This document shows, piece after piece, positions 18,395-27,952 of a stretch of 64,000 bases of DNA (position 1 is its first letter; each line of letters starts with the position of its first letter). This DNA is from Mycobacterium shinjukuense (GTDB lineage: Bacteria > Actinomycetota > Actinomycetes > Mycobacteriales > Mycobacteriaceae): assembly GCF_010730055.1 (NCBI RefSeq), contig NZ_AP022575.1, forward strand, positions 2,604,001 through 2,668,000, given 5' to 3'. The translations under genes and the position numbers were made by a program. Below the pieces are notes generated by a model. The model did no database searches. It saw only the letters and a program-made list of their open reading frames with translations, and was not told where the DNA came from.

Positions 18395-19036
18395 TCAGCT
18401 TCCGGTGTTGGGCCGTTTCGTTGCGATGTGCAAAGCCTCAGCGGCAGAACGGATCTCGGCCAACCTCTCGGGATTCGACAACAGCGCGGTCATCGCGAAC
18501 TCGACGATCTCGGCCGGGCTCACCGCAAATTCGGGCAGTGCCAGCGCGTCGAACAGCGCCTGCACCAACCTGGCGGCCGAAAGCGGATTCATCGCGCGGA
18601 GATCGCCCTCGTCCTGCCCGGTCTGGATCAAGCCGACGAGCGCGCGCTCCAACTCGGCGACCAGCTCCCGTTCGGCGCGGAACGCGTCATGGTGCAGGTC
18701 CGGGGTGATCAGGATGGACACCAGCACATAGGGCGACGCCTGCAGATGCTCCAAGGATTCCCGCAGCCAGCGGTGCAGCTTGACGACCGCGGGAACCGGC
18801 AGCGCGTCGAGCTGACCGAACAGCTGCAGCGGCCACTCCACGGCAAGCCGGACCAGCGCCGCGAGGATGTCACGTTTGGCCGAAAAATGCTTGTAGATGG
18901 CCGGCTGCTCCACCCCCACCGCCGCGGCGATGTCCCGCGTCGAGGTGGCAGCATAACCCCGCAGGGCGATCAGCTCGGCGGCCGCCCCCAGGATGCGAAG
19001 CGCCGTGGGGCTCCACCGCCCGGCCTGCATCGACAT
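18395..19036 (-). CDS. TetR-family transcriptional regulator (Rv3160c-like)
   Basis: 213 residues, matching the remembered length of Rv3160c, starting MSMQAGRWSPTALRIL. The N-terminal helix-turn-helix is at about residues 30–52 (TRDIAAAVGVEQPAIYKHF). The C-terminal ligand domain has a proline/leucine-rich start LPVPAVVKLHRWL. In M. tuberculosis the homologue lies just downstream of the Rieske oxygenase. Here the adjacent oxygenase is only a fragment, while the intact oxygenase with two palindromic operators is 3 kb away. It is the only intact candidate repressor for those operators. Its own expression may have changed because the operator-bearing promoter upstream is deleted. Confidence 0.9.
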   Translation of the reverse strand: MSMQAGRWSPTALRILGAAAELIALRGYAATSTRDIAAAVGVEQPAIYKHFSAKRDILAALVRLAVEWPLQLFGQLDALPVPAVVKLHRWLRESLEHLQASPYVLVSILITPDLHHDAFRAERELVAELERALVGLIQTGQDEGDLRAMNPLSAARLVQALFDALALPEFAVSPAEIVEFAMTALLSNPERLAEIRSAAEALHIATKRPNTGS

Positions 19037-19046
19037 GCCGGCAAGG

Positions 19047-19330
19047 CTAACCACCACCGGACCGGTGGCCAACCAGCGCCGCCGCCAGGTCGCGGTAGAA
19101 GGCCAGCATCCCGGGTTGTTCTTTCGCGCTGAGATGACCGCGCTGCGCAAAACCCGAGCCCGTCCCCAGCTGCACGGCCTCCAGCCCGAGCCGGTCTTCG
19201 TCGTTGATCATCGCGGTGAGCAACCGCGCCGTCTGGTCCCTGGCCGCCGGGTCGGCGGCCGGCTCGGGGGCGGTGAGCACGCCGCCGAGCACCTGCACCC
19301 GGTCGATGCTCTGCGGCACTCGGCTCGGTT
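19047..19330 (-). pseudogene. Rieske oxygenase, internally deleted copy
   Basis: The last 90 codons (19,047–19,316) match the oxygenase at 14,440–14,709. Two bases later a 12-base piece (19,319–19,330) matches the oxygenase 5' end (15,562–15,573). About 850 bases between them, including the Rieske and iron-binding motifs, are missing. The start codon and both operator palindromes present upstream of the intact copy are also deleted, leaving TTCTCAGCTCC. Clearly non-functional. Confidence 0.93.
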
Positions 19331-19373
19331 CTCAGCTCCAGCTGTCAAGGGCGGGCGCACCGGCGACCGGTGA

Positions 19374-19820
19374 TCAGCCCAGGTACGGGCGGGTGGCCAC
19401 CGCGTAGATCGCCAGCACCGCCAGCGGCGCCACCAGCGGCAACCACGGCAGCCGCAGGGGAAACGACGTCGCGACCAACCCGGCGAAGGTAAACCCCGCG
19501 GCGCCCACAATGGTCGGCCAGCTCCTGACGACACCGGCGGACCCCGCTGCCGAATGCCGGCACACCAAGTAAGCCGCGGCGGCGAGTCCGGACAGCGCCA
19601 CGAGGAAAGGTGCCGGATCGGAGAGCAGGATCACCGCCACCGACAGCAGCACCGCCAGCGTCGCCGCCGGGCGAAACACCGTCCCCACCCCGACGGCAAT
19701 CGCCGCGGCAGCGCCCGCGACCACGGCCGGTCCATGGGATCCGGTGGCCGCCGACCCCACCATGAGCAGGCCGAACATCGTCGCCAAGGCGGCTCGGCTC
19801 CCACGTTGCCTGACGGACAT
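19374..19820 (-). CDS. Small integral membrane protein (Rv3162c-like)
   Basis: 148 residues, ATG start, two bases downstream of the DUF58 gene. Mostly hydrophobic with about five predicted membrane segments (for example ATLAVLLSVAVILL and PLVAPLAVLAIYAVA). No catalytic motif is seen. Position as the last gene of the MoxR/DUF58 operon suggests a role with that complex. A 3' fragment of it is duplicated at 15,654–15,765. Confidence 0.85.
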   Translation of the reverse strand: MSVRQRGSRAALATMFGLLMVGSAATGSHGPAVVAGAAAAIAVGVGTVFRPAATLAVLLSVAVILLSDPAPFLVALSGLAAAAYLVCRHSAAGSAGVVRSWPTIVGAAGFTFAGLVATSFPLRLPWLPLVAPLAVLAIYAVATRPYLG

Positions 19821-19822
19821 CG

Positions 19823-21079
19823 CTACAGCCGCCGCCTGCGCACCCGATGGCGGCGGTCGGGCAGCGCGGCCATCGCCTGGTCCAACGGGCGATCCTGCGG
19901 CCAGGACAACACGTCAACACCGACGGTGGCCATGTCGCGATACATCGCCGAGCGCTGCAGCGCCCACATGCGCACCACCAGCGGTTCCTGCTCGTCCGTG
20001 AACGGAGCGCGATCGAGCACGTCGACGGCGACCACGACATGACCGCGTTTGCGCAAGTCGATGAGCGCCAGCGCGAATTCGGTGTCCAGCAGCGTGGAAA
20101 ACGCGACGACGATCGCACCGGGCGGAACCGCGGCCCGCGGCGCCAACGTTCCGGTCGTGTTTTCGAAGCGGTCGCCGACCGCGAGCACGGTATCGAGCAC
20201 TCGGTAGAACTGGCGCTGGCCGATGTCGGCGCCCAGCCACCGCGGGCGGTTGCCTCCCAGCGCGACGATCCCGGCGCGATCACCGTTTCGCAACGCGGTC
20301 TGCACCACCTGAGCGGCGCCCCGCGCCACCCGTTCGGTTGCCTCGGTGGCCGGGCCCGGCGGCTGCCGATACGTGTCGATCAGCACCACCACGTCGGCGG
20401 CACGATCGGTCAGCCGCTGCGTCACGTGCAGTCGGCCGCGGCGCGCACTCACCGCCCAGTTCACCGCGCGCAACTGGTCACCCGGGACATAGGGACGGAT
20501 GTCGGCGTATTCCACGCCCGGGCCGATGTGGCGGGTGAGATGGGCGCCCAACCGGTCGAGCAACTCGGTCTGCGGGGTCGGCGTCGACTGCGGTGGGGTC
20601 AGTGGAAACACGATGACGTCGGCGGCGTCAGCGGTGCCGATCCCCCGCAACAACCCGCCGCGCGCGATCACCTCGACTTCGGCCCGGATGGGATACCGCC
20701 CCCAGCGTTGCGCCACCGCCGCAACCGTTTTCACCTGTCGAGCATCTGACTGCAGAACTTCGACCTGCATCCCATTCGGCGCTGAGACCGTGAGTTCGAT
20801 CGTGTTGGCACCGGAATCCGTTGTCGCCCACACCTTCACGCGCGCTTGCTCGTTCTCGAAGCAGCGCTGCGAATCGGGCTCCCCGTGCACCCGGATGATC
20901 GGGACGGGCCGCTGCCAACTGATCGAGCTCAACACACCGAGCAGCGGCGCGGCGAACGCGATCAGCCGCCAGTGACCACCGATGACAGCGGCGGCCAACG
21001 CGACTCCGGCGCAGCTGGCCATCGCCAGCGTCAGCGGCGATGCCCGCCAGCGCAACTCGACGTCACGCGTTTGTATCAC
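19823..21079 (-). CDS. DUF58 domain protein (Rv3163c-like)
   Basis: 418 residues from a GTG 7 bases downstream of moxR3. Two N-terminal membrane segments (residues 15–55) are followed by a soluble region and the DUF58 core. The core includes the conserved block GVEYADIRPYVPGDQLRAVNWAVSARRGRLHV, within which PGD and NW are hallmark residues. DUF58 proteins pair with MoxR AAA+ ATPases and have a von Willebrand A-like fold. The pair is thought to act as a chaperone-type complex; the substrate is unknown. Confidence 0.9.
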   Translation of the reverse strand: MIQTRDVELRWRASPLTLAMASCAGVALAAAVIGGHWRLIAFAAPLLGVLSSISWQRPVPIIRVHGEPDSQRCFENEQARVKVWATTDSGANTIELTVSAPNGMQVEVLQSDARQVKTVAAVAQRWGRYPIRAEVEVIARGGLLRGIGTADAADVIVFPLTPPQSTPTPQTELLDRLGAHLTRHIGPGVEYADIRPYVPGDQLRAVNWAVSARRGRLHVTQRLTDRAADVVVLIDTYRQPPGPATEATERVARGAAQVVQTALRNGDRAGIVALGGNRPRWLGADIGQRQFYRVLDTVLAVGDRFENTTGTLAPRAAVPPGAIVVAFSTLLDTEFALALIDLRKRGHVVVAVDVLDRAPFTDEQEPLVVRMWALQRSAMYRDMATVGVDVLSWPQDRPLDQAMAALPDRRHRVRRRRL

Positions 21080-21086
21080 GGCGAGC

Positions 21087-22055
<969 letters not shown>

Positions 22056-22070
22056 ATCGGACCTGTCATG

Positions 22071-22553
22071 TCATACCTGTTCCAACTTTTCCAGAATTTG
22101 CTCGAGCACGGCGCGACCGGGACCGCGCCGGCGGTCACCGGCATCGGTGACATTGTTGGGGTTCACCCATTCCCACAGTTCGGCGCCGAACAACATTTCG
22201 CCGCTCGCGGCAAAGGCCTCCGGATCCTTGGCCTGCCTATGGCCGGTGGCGATTTCGAACCTCCGGGCAAGCATCGGGCGCAGATGCCGGTCCCAGTCCG
22301 CCCGGGTGGATTCCGACCGCCGGATCGTCGTCTCGGTATTGGCCAGCCATCGGCGCAACCCCTCCCCGATATCATCGGAGTCCGCCTCGGCCGCCGGCTC
22401 GCCGGCGTGGCCCAGCACCCGGCGGATGTTGAGCAGCACCAGGGCCAGGGCTATCCCGGACGCGGCCACCACAAACCGGCGATCTTGCAGTGCCAGCGCC
22501 AGTATCTGTATCCCCACTATGAGGCAAATGCCCAGGACTATCAGCCTTTTCAC
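22071..22553 (-). CDS. Conserved membrane-anchored protein (Rv3165c-like)
   Basis: 160 residues, the same length as remembered for Rv3165c. GTG start in a GTGA overlap with the preceding gene. Two short N-terminal hydrophobic segments (residues 3–22 and 27–45) are followed by a charged, mostly helical cytoplasmic domain with RRWLANTETTIRRSESTRADWDRHLRPML. No catalytic motif recognised. Operon context links it to MoxR3. Confidence 0.87.
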   Translation of the reverse strand: MKRLIVLGICLIVGIQILALALQDRRFVVAASGIALALVLLNIRRVLGHAGEPAAEADSDDIGEGLRRWLANTETTIRRSESTRADWDRHLRPMLARRFEIATGHRQAKDPEAFAASGEMLFGAELWEWVNPNNVTDAGDRRRGPGRAVLEQILEKLEQV

Positions 22554-23485
22554 GCATGGCTCCGCGTGCGCAGGTCGTCGAGAACCAGGTGAAGCAAGCG
22601 CACCGCGACCTCACGATGTCCCTCGTTCATCACGTGCGGGCTAAACCGCGCCTCGGCAAACAGATTGACCAACTGAACGGCGTTATCGGCGTGCAACACA
22701 CGGTGTTCGACGGCTCGGGCGAGAACCTCGGTGGGGGTGTCGAACTCTTGCGGGACCACGTCGGGGACCTTGGCCAATTCACATTCCATCGCCGCGTAAC
22801 ACGCGATGATCGCCGCGCGTGGTCCGCGGCTGGGGTCGGCCATCTCCGCCAGCCCGACTTCGGCCGCCCGCGCCAGGGTTTCCGACCGTGTCCGGCGCGC
22901 GGCGGTGTCGTCGTCGGTGAGCACGCCGGCCGCGACGCCGCGTCGCCGGCGCGCCGCGATCACCGCCCCCGCAATCACCATCAGCAGCAGCGGAATCGTG
23001 CTCGCAAGCAGGATTGCCAGCACGGCCCCGTTGTCGTTTTTCGGGACTTGCCCCGGCGGCGGGGTGGGTTCACCCACCGTCGGCGGCGGGCTCGAATCCG
23101 GCGTCGGCGCATCGGGACTGAACTCGTACGGCGTGAAAAGCCCGGACAGCAGCATCGCGATCAGCAGCCAGCCCAGCACCATCCCGAGTCCGATCAGCAG
23201 CACCCGCCAACTCGGTCGCGCCGTGCCGCGGCCCAGCAGGTCGGACAACGTCCCCGCACTGGGCGCCACCGCTCGTGGATCCCGCAACCGCGAAACGATC
23301 GCGAACGCCATCAGCGCCAGCGTCCCGGCCAGGGCCGCGACCAGGAAGATCAGCGCCGCCCGGCTGCCGCCCGCCTCGGCCAGCCGTGCACCGTCGTGAG
23401 CCGGAAGATAGCCGCGCAGCGCCGCGCCCGAAACGATCAAGAGCGCGATGAGGACGACGACGCGCCCCGTCGGTTTGCCGGACAT
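22550..23485 (-). CDS. DUF4129-type membrane protein (Rv3166c-like)
   Basis: 311 residues from ATG at 23,485 (MSGKPTGRVVVLIALL). Four predicted membrane helices and a proline-rich extracellular linker (SPDAPTPDSSPPPTVGEPTPPP) precede a cytoplasmic C-terminal helical domain of the DUF4129 kind, with AAIIACYAAMECELA and ARFSPHVMNEGHREVA. First gene of the moxR3 operon. The 146 bases upstream (23,486–23,631) separate it from the next gene and must hold the operon promoter; I see no clear consensus. The reading frame stays open upstream, so the start is moderately certain. Confidence 0.87.
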   Translation of the reverse strand: MSGKPTGRVVVLIALLIVSGAALRGYLPAHDGARLAEAGGSRAALIFLVAALAGTLALMAFAIVSRLRDPRAVAPSAGTLSDLLGRGTARPSWRVLLIGLGMVLGWLLIAMLLSGLFTPYEFSPDAPTPDSSPPPTVGEPTPPPGQVPKNDNGAVLAILLASTIPLLLMVIAGAVIAARRRRGVAAGVLTDDDTAARRTRSETLARAAEVGLAEMADPSRGPRAAIIACYAAMECELAKVPDVVPQEFDTPTEVLARAVEHRVLHADNAVQLVNLFAEARFSPHVMNEGHREVAVRLLHLVLDDLRTRSHA

Positions 23486-23631
23486 CAGGGGACGACCATC
23501 GCAACGTTGACCAGGTTCCGGATCGGGGCGTCTCGCCTGGTCATCCGCCACGGCTTGCGGTCGCGGCAACGCCGCATCGAGGCAATGGTGCGCCCCATAG
23601 CCGAAGGCTAGCGGCGCCGGCCCACCGCGGT

Positions 23632-24267
23632 CTAGTCGGTGATCGGACCCTGCCGGGTGGCGGGTCGCCGCACAACCCCGTGTAGGACGATGGCGGTGGT
23701 CTGTTCCACCCAGGTGTCGTCCAGCATCTGGTCGGGGTACAACAGCATCCGCAGCATCGTGGCTCCGCCGATCACCTCGATCAACCGGTCCGGGTTGACG
23801 TCCGGGTGGGCCTCGCCCCGGTCGACGGCCTCGCGCAGGCGCACCCGCACCGCGGTGAACAGGTCGGCCAAACGCGCCAGCACCCGGGCGTTGAGCTCGG
23901 CGTCGGCGGTCATGTCGGCCACCAGACCAGGCAAGGCGGCCCGTACCACCGGGGTGGTGAACACATCGCGGGTGGCCGCGATCATCAGTGCGACGTCGGC
24001 GGCGATATCGCCGGCCGGCGCCTGCAGCGCGGTGGGAGCCGCCGGGAAGGCCGCTTCGTGCACCAGCTCGGCCTTGCTCGACCAACGCCGGTACAACGCG
24101 GACTTGGTGGTTCCGGCGCGTTCGGCCACGGCCCCCAGGCTGAGGTTCGCATAGCCGAGGTGCACCAACAGTTCCGCGGTCGCCGACAGGATGGCCGAGT
24201 CGATGCGCGGATCCCGGGGCCGGCCGGCTCCCGGGGCCTTGTCAACGCAGGACGGGTCTGCTTTCAT
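23632..24267 (-). CDS. TetR-family transcriptional regulator (Rv3167c-like)
   Basis: 211 residues if started at MKADPSC. An upstream GTG/ATG would add 11 residues but would run through the operator. HTH at about residues 38–60 (LSLGAVAERAGTTKSALYRRW). It is divergent from the Rv3168 homologue with a palindrome covering its start, the classic layout for autorepression plus control of the neighbour. In M. tuberculosis the homologue is reported to regulate many genes, including cell-envelope lipid functions. Confidence 0.9.
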   Translation of the reverse strand: MKADPSCVDKAPGAGRPRDPRIDSAILSATAELLVHLGYANLSLGAVAERAGTTKSALYRRWSSKAELVHEAAFPAAPTALQAPAGDIAADVALMIAATRDVFTTPVVRAALPGLVADMTADAELNARVLARLADLFTAVRVRLREAVDRGEAHPDVNPDRLIEVIGGATMLRMLLYPDQMLDDTWVEQTTAIVLHGVVRRPATRQGPITD

Positions 24268-24289
24268 AACGCTACCTACCGTATCGTAA
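24267..24289. promoter_or_regulatory. Palindromic operator between Rv3167c-like and Rv3168-like genes
   Basis: TAACGCTAC-CTACC-GTATCGTAA forms an inverted repeat with 7 of 9 positions paired. It begins on the first base of the TetR start codon and ends 22 bases before the divergent gene. TetR dimers usually bind such sites, so it probably controls both genes. Inference from position and symmetry only. Confidence 0.55.
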
Positions 24290-24311
24290 TTTCCGCGCAA
24301 AGGAAGCGCCC

Positions 24312-25448
24312 GTGGCCGATGAACCGGCGGTCCAGGATACTGCTCGCTTGCAGCGCTCGAGCCGTGACGTCACCACCCTGCCGGCGGTGCTGTCGCGATG
24401 GCTGTCGGGCGTGCTGCCCGGCGGCGCGACTCCCCAGATCACCCTGGGCTGCGGCGTGGACTCGACGGGCATGTCAGCCGAAACCATCATGGTGACCGCC
24501 CGCTGGCACCAGGACGGCCAACCGGTCGAGCAAAAGCTGGTCGCCCGGTTGGCGCCCGCTGCCGATGACGTTCCTGTGTTTGCGACCTATCGACTTGACC
24601 ACCAATTCGAGGTCATCCGGCGGGTCGGCGAACTGACCGACATCCCGGTCCCCCGGGTGCGCTGGATCGAGACCACCGGCGACGTGCTGGGAACGCCGTT
24701 CTTCCTGATGGACTACGTCGAGGGTGTGGTGCCACCCGACGTCATGCCCTACACCTTCGGCAACAACTGGTTCGCCGACGCACCCGCGCAATGCCAGCGC
24801 CAACTACAGGACGCCACCGTGGCCGTGCTGGCCAAGCTACATTCAATCCCGAACGCGCAGAAGATATTCGGCTTCCTGGCCGAGGGACTCACCGGCGATA
24901 CCGCGCTGCGCCGGCATTTCGGCTGGGTTCGGGCCTGGTACGACTTCGCGGTGCCCGACATCGGCCGATCACCGCTAGTGGAGCGGACTTTCCAGTGGTT
25001 GCAAGACAACTGGCCGCAGCAGGCGGCCGCACGTGAGCCGGTGCTGCTCTGGGGCGACGCCCGGATGGGCAACGTCTTGTACCGTGACTTTGCGCCGGTG
25101 GCGGTGTTGGACTGGGAAATGGTGGCGTTGGGTCCACGCGAGCTGGACGTCGCCTGGATGATCTACGCGCACATGGTCTTTCAGGAGCTTGCCGCTCTGG
25201 CGACGCTGCCGGGCCTGCCCGATGTGATGCGCGAGGACGACGTGCGCGCCAGCTACCAGGAGCTCACTGGCGTGGAACTGGGTGACCTGCACTGGTTTTA
25301 CGTGTATTCGGGCGTCATGTGGGCGTGCGTGTTCATGCGCACCAGCGCGCGGCGGATTCACTTCGGCGAGATCGAGAAACCCGACGATGTCGAGTCGCTG
25401 TTCTACCATGCGGCCTTGATGAAACGCCTTATCGGAGAGGAACACTAA
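24312..25448 (+). CDS. Aminoglycoside phosphotransferase-fold protein (Rv3168-like)
   Basis: 378 residues from GTG, identical in length to Rv3168, whose crystal structure shows an aminoglycoside-phosphotransferase fold. The Brenner-type catalytic loop is visible as WGDARMGN (Asp249, Asn254), followed by the metal-binding VLDWEMV. The N-lobe has VEQKLVARLAP with the ATP-binding lysine. The true substrate is unknown. The stop overlaps the next start (TAATG), so the pair is translationally coupled, and the TetR operator upstream points to inducible expression. Confidence 0.9.
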   Translation: MADEPAVQDTARLQRSSRDVTTLPAVLSRWLSGVLPGGATPQITLGCGVDSTGMSAETIMVTARWHQDGQPVEQKLVARLAPAADDVPVFATYRLDHQFEVIRRVGELTDIPVPRVRWIETTGDVLGTPFFLMDYVEGVVPPDVMPYTFGNNWFADAPAQCQRQLQDATVAVLAKLHSIPNAQKIFGFLAEGLTGDTALRRHFGWVRAWYDFAVPDIGRSPLVERTFQWLQDNWPQQAAAREPVLLWGDARMGNVLYRDFAPVAVLDWEMVALGPRELDVAWMIYAHMVFQELAALATLPGLPDVMREDDVRASYQELTGVELGDLHWFYVYSGVMWACVFMRTSARRIHFGEIEKPDDVESLFYHAALMKRLIGEEH

Positions 25449-26563
25449 TGCTCGGACCGCTCGACGAGTACCCAGTACATCAGGTTCCCCAGCCGATCGC
25501 CTGGCCGGGCTCCTCTGACCGCAACTTCTATGACCGTTCCTACTTCAACGCCCACGACCGCACCGGCGCCATCTTCGTGATCAGCGGCATCGGCTACTAC
25601 CCCAACCTCGGGGTCAAGGACGCGTTCGTCCTGATCAGGCGCGGCGATACCCAGACCGCGGTGCACCTTTCCGACGCGATCGACCAGAACCGGCTACAGC
25701 AGCACGTCAACGGCTACCGGGTCGAGGTCATCGAGCCGCTGCGCAAACTGCGGCTGGTTCTCGACGAAACCGAGGGCATCGCAGCCGATCTCACCTGGGA
25801 GGGGCTTTTCGATGTCGTTCAGGAACAGCCGCACATCCTGCGGTCCGGGAACCGGGTGACGCTGCTGGCGCAGCGTTTCGCCCAGCTCGGCAGCTGGAGC
25901 GGGCTGATCGTCATCGACGGCGAGCAGATCACCGTCGACCCCACGACCTGGATCGGCAGCCGCGACCGGTCCTGGGGCATCCGGCCGATCGGCGAGCCGG
26001 AGCCGCCAGGACGGCCCGCCGACCCACCGTTCGAGGGCATGTGGTGGCTGTACCTGCCGATGGCGTTCGACGACTTCGCCCTGGTGCTGATCATCCAGGA
26101 ACAGCCCAACGGATTCCGCTCGCTCAACGACTGCACCCGGATCTGGCGCGACGGCCGGGTCGAGCAACTGGGTTGGCCGCGGGTCACGATCCGCTACCGC
26201 TCGGGCACCCGAATCCCGACCGGGGCCACCATCGACGCGACCACCCCCGACGGCGCCCCGGTCCACCTCGACGTGGAGTCCAAGCTGCCGGTGCCGGTTC
26301 ACGTCGGCGGCGGCTACGGCGGCGATCCGGACTGGTTGCACGGAATGTGGAAGGGTGAGAAGTTCGTCGAGCGCCTGACCTACGACATGACCGACCCGGC
26401 GATCATCGCCCGGTCCGGCTTCGGCGTCATCGACCACGTGGGCCGCGCGCTGTGCCGCGACGGCGATTCGGCCGCGGTGCAGGGCTGGGGTCTCTTCGAG
26501 CACGGCGCGCTCGGTCGCCATGACCCCTCGGGGTTCACCGACTGGCTGGCCGTGGCGCCCTAA
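25448..26563 (+). CDS. Conserved protein of unknown function (Rv3169-like)
   Basis: 371 residues, ATG in a TAATG overlap with the phosphotransferase gene. It begins MLGPLDEYPVHQVPQPIAWPGSSDRNFYDR and contains repeated beta-rich segments with many tryptophans and aromatic residues (GTWIGSRDRSWGIRPIGE-like stretch). It resembles actinobacterial proteins of unknown function. No catalytic motif, signal peptide or membrane helix is seen. Co-transcription with Rv3168-like suggests a shared pathway, perhaps small-molecule turnover under TetR control. Confidence 0.88.
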   Translation: MLGPLDEYPVHQVPQPIAWPGSSDRNFYDRSYFNAHDRTGAIFVISGIGYYPNLGVKDAFVLIRRGDTQTAVHLSDAIDQNRLQQHVNGYRVEVIEPLRKLRLVLDETEGIAADLTWEGLFDVVQEQPHILRSGNRVTLLAQRFAQLGSWSGLIVIDGEQITVDPTTWIGSRDRSWGIRPIGEPEPPGRPADPPFEGMWWLYLPMAFDDFALVLIIQEQPNGFRSLNDCTRIWRDGRVEQLGWPRVTIRYRSGTRIPTGATIDATTPDGAPVHLDVESKLPVPVHVGGGYGGDPDWLHGMWKGEKFVERLTYDMTDPAIIARSGFGVIDHVGRALCRDGDSAAVQGWGLFEHGALGRHDPSGFTDWLAVAP

Positions 26564-26605
26564 CTTTGCCCCCGGCAGCCCCCGAATTGCGGTTCACTAG
26601 AGGGC

Positions 26606-27952
26606 GTGCCACACCCACCGCGGATGGTCGACGTCGTCGTGGTCGGCGCCGGTTTCGCCGGGCTGGTCGCGGCCCGCGAGCTGACCAGGCAGGGGCACGA
26701 CGTGCTGGTGTTCGAAGGCCGCGACCGCGTGGGCGGCCGCTCCTTCACCGCCAGCGTCGCCGGCCTGCCGGCGGATATGGGCGGCACCTTCGTCGGACCC
26801 ACCCAAGACGCGGTGCTGTCATTGGCCGCCGAACTACACGTTTCGACCATCCCCACCCACCGCGACGGTATGAACGTGATCCGTTGGCGGGGCTGGGCGC
26901 GCCGCTACAGCGGCACCACCCCCAAGCTGTCGCTGACCGGGCTGCTCGACATCGCGCGGTTGCGCTGGCAATTCGAACGAGTCGCCCACGCCGTTCCGAT
27001 CGCGACCCCCTGGGCTGCCCGCCGAGCGCGTGACCTCGACGGCCTGTCACTGGGCGACTGGTTGCGATCGGTGCGCGCCACCACCTCCTCGCATGACCTG
27101 ATGGCCATCATGACCCGGGTGACCTGGGGCTGCGAACCCGAGGACGTGTCGATGCTGCACGCCGCCCGGTATGTGCACGCGGCCGGCGGCCTAGACCGGC
27201 TGCTCGACGTCGAAAACGGCGCTCAACAGGATCGGTTCTCCGGCGGCACGCAGCAGATCGCCCAACGGGCGGCGGCCGAGCTCGGCGACCACGTCGTGCT
27301 GAACGCTGCGGTTCGTCGCATCCACCGGCACGGTGCCGGTGTCACCATCACCTCCGATCGGGGCCAGACCGAGGCCGGGTTCGTCATCGTCGCGATCCCG
27401 CCGGCCCATCGTGGCGCCATCGAGTTCGACCCTCCGCTGCCCCCCGAGTACCAGGAACTTGCCAAGCACTGGCCGCAGGGCAGGCTGAGCAAGGCGTTTG
27501 CGGCCTATTCGACGCCGTTCTGGCGGGCCAACGGGCTCTCCGGGCAGGCACTGTCCGACCAGGGCCCGGTGTTCATCACCTTCGACGTCAGCCCGCGACC
27601 CGACGGGCCGGGCATCCTGATGGGGTTTGTCGACGCCCGCGCATTCGATTCGCTGCCCATCGACCAGCGCCGCCGCGACGCGTTGCGCTGCTTCGCGGCG
27701 CTGTTCGGCGACGAGGCGCTCAACCCCCTTGACTACACTGATTACCGTTGGGGCACGGAGGAATTCGCTCCTGGCGGTCCGACGGCCGCGGTCCCGCCGG
27801 GGTCGTGGACACGATATGGGCCGGTGCTCCGCAAGCCGGTCGGTCCGATTCACTGGGCCGGCACCGAGACCGCGGACGAATGGACCGGGTATCTCGACGG
27901 CGCCGTCCGGTCCGGTCAGCGGGCGGCCGCCGAGGTCAGCGCGCTGCTATGA
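26606..27952 (+). CDS. aofH: Flavin-containing amine oxidase
   Basis: 448 residues from GTG, the same length as M. tuberculosis AofH. The FAD dinucleotide fold is clear: VVVVGAGFAG (GxGxxG at 14–19), the Glu at the end of beta-2 (FEGRDRVGGR), and the C-terminal FAD block WAGTETADEWTGYLDGAVRSG. It oxidises primary amines to aldehydes with hydrogen peroxide release; the physiological amine is unknown. Its stop codon overlaps that of the convergent hydrolase gene by 6 bases. A degraded relative lies at 29,050–29,281. Confidence 0.93.
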   Translation: MPHPPRMVDVVVVGAGFAGLVAARELTRQGHDVLVFEGRDRVGGRSFTASVAGLPADMGGTFVGPTQDAVLSLAAELHVSTIPTHRDGMNVIRWRGWARRYSGTTPKLSLTGLLDIARLRWQFERVAHAVPIATPWAARRARDLDGLSLGDWLRSVRATTSSHDLMAIMTRVTWGCEPEDVSMLHAARYVHAAGGLDRLLDVENGAQQDRFSGGTQQIAQRAAAELGDHVVLNAAVRRIHRHGAGVTITSDRGQTEAGFVIVAIPPAHRGAIEFDPPLPPEYQELAKHWPQGRLSKAFAAYSTPFWRANGLSGQALSDQGPVFITFDVSPRPDGPGILMGFVDARAFDSLPIDQRRRDALRCFAALFGDEALNPLDYTDYRWGTEEFAPGGPTAAVPPGSWTRYGPVLRKPVGPIHWAGTETADEWTGYLDGAVRSGQRAAAEVSALL

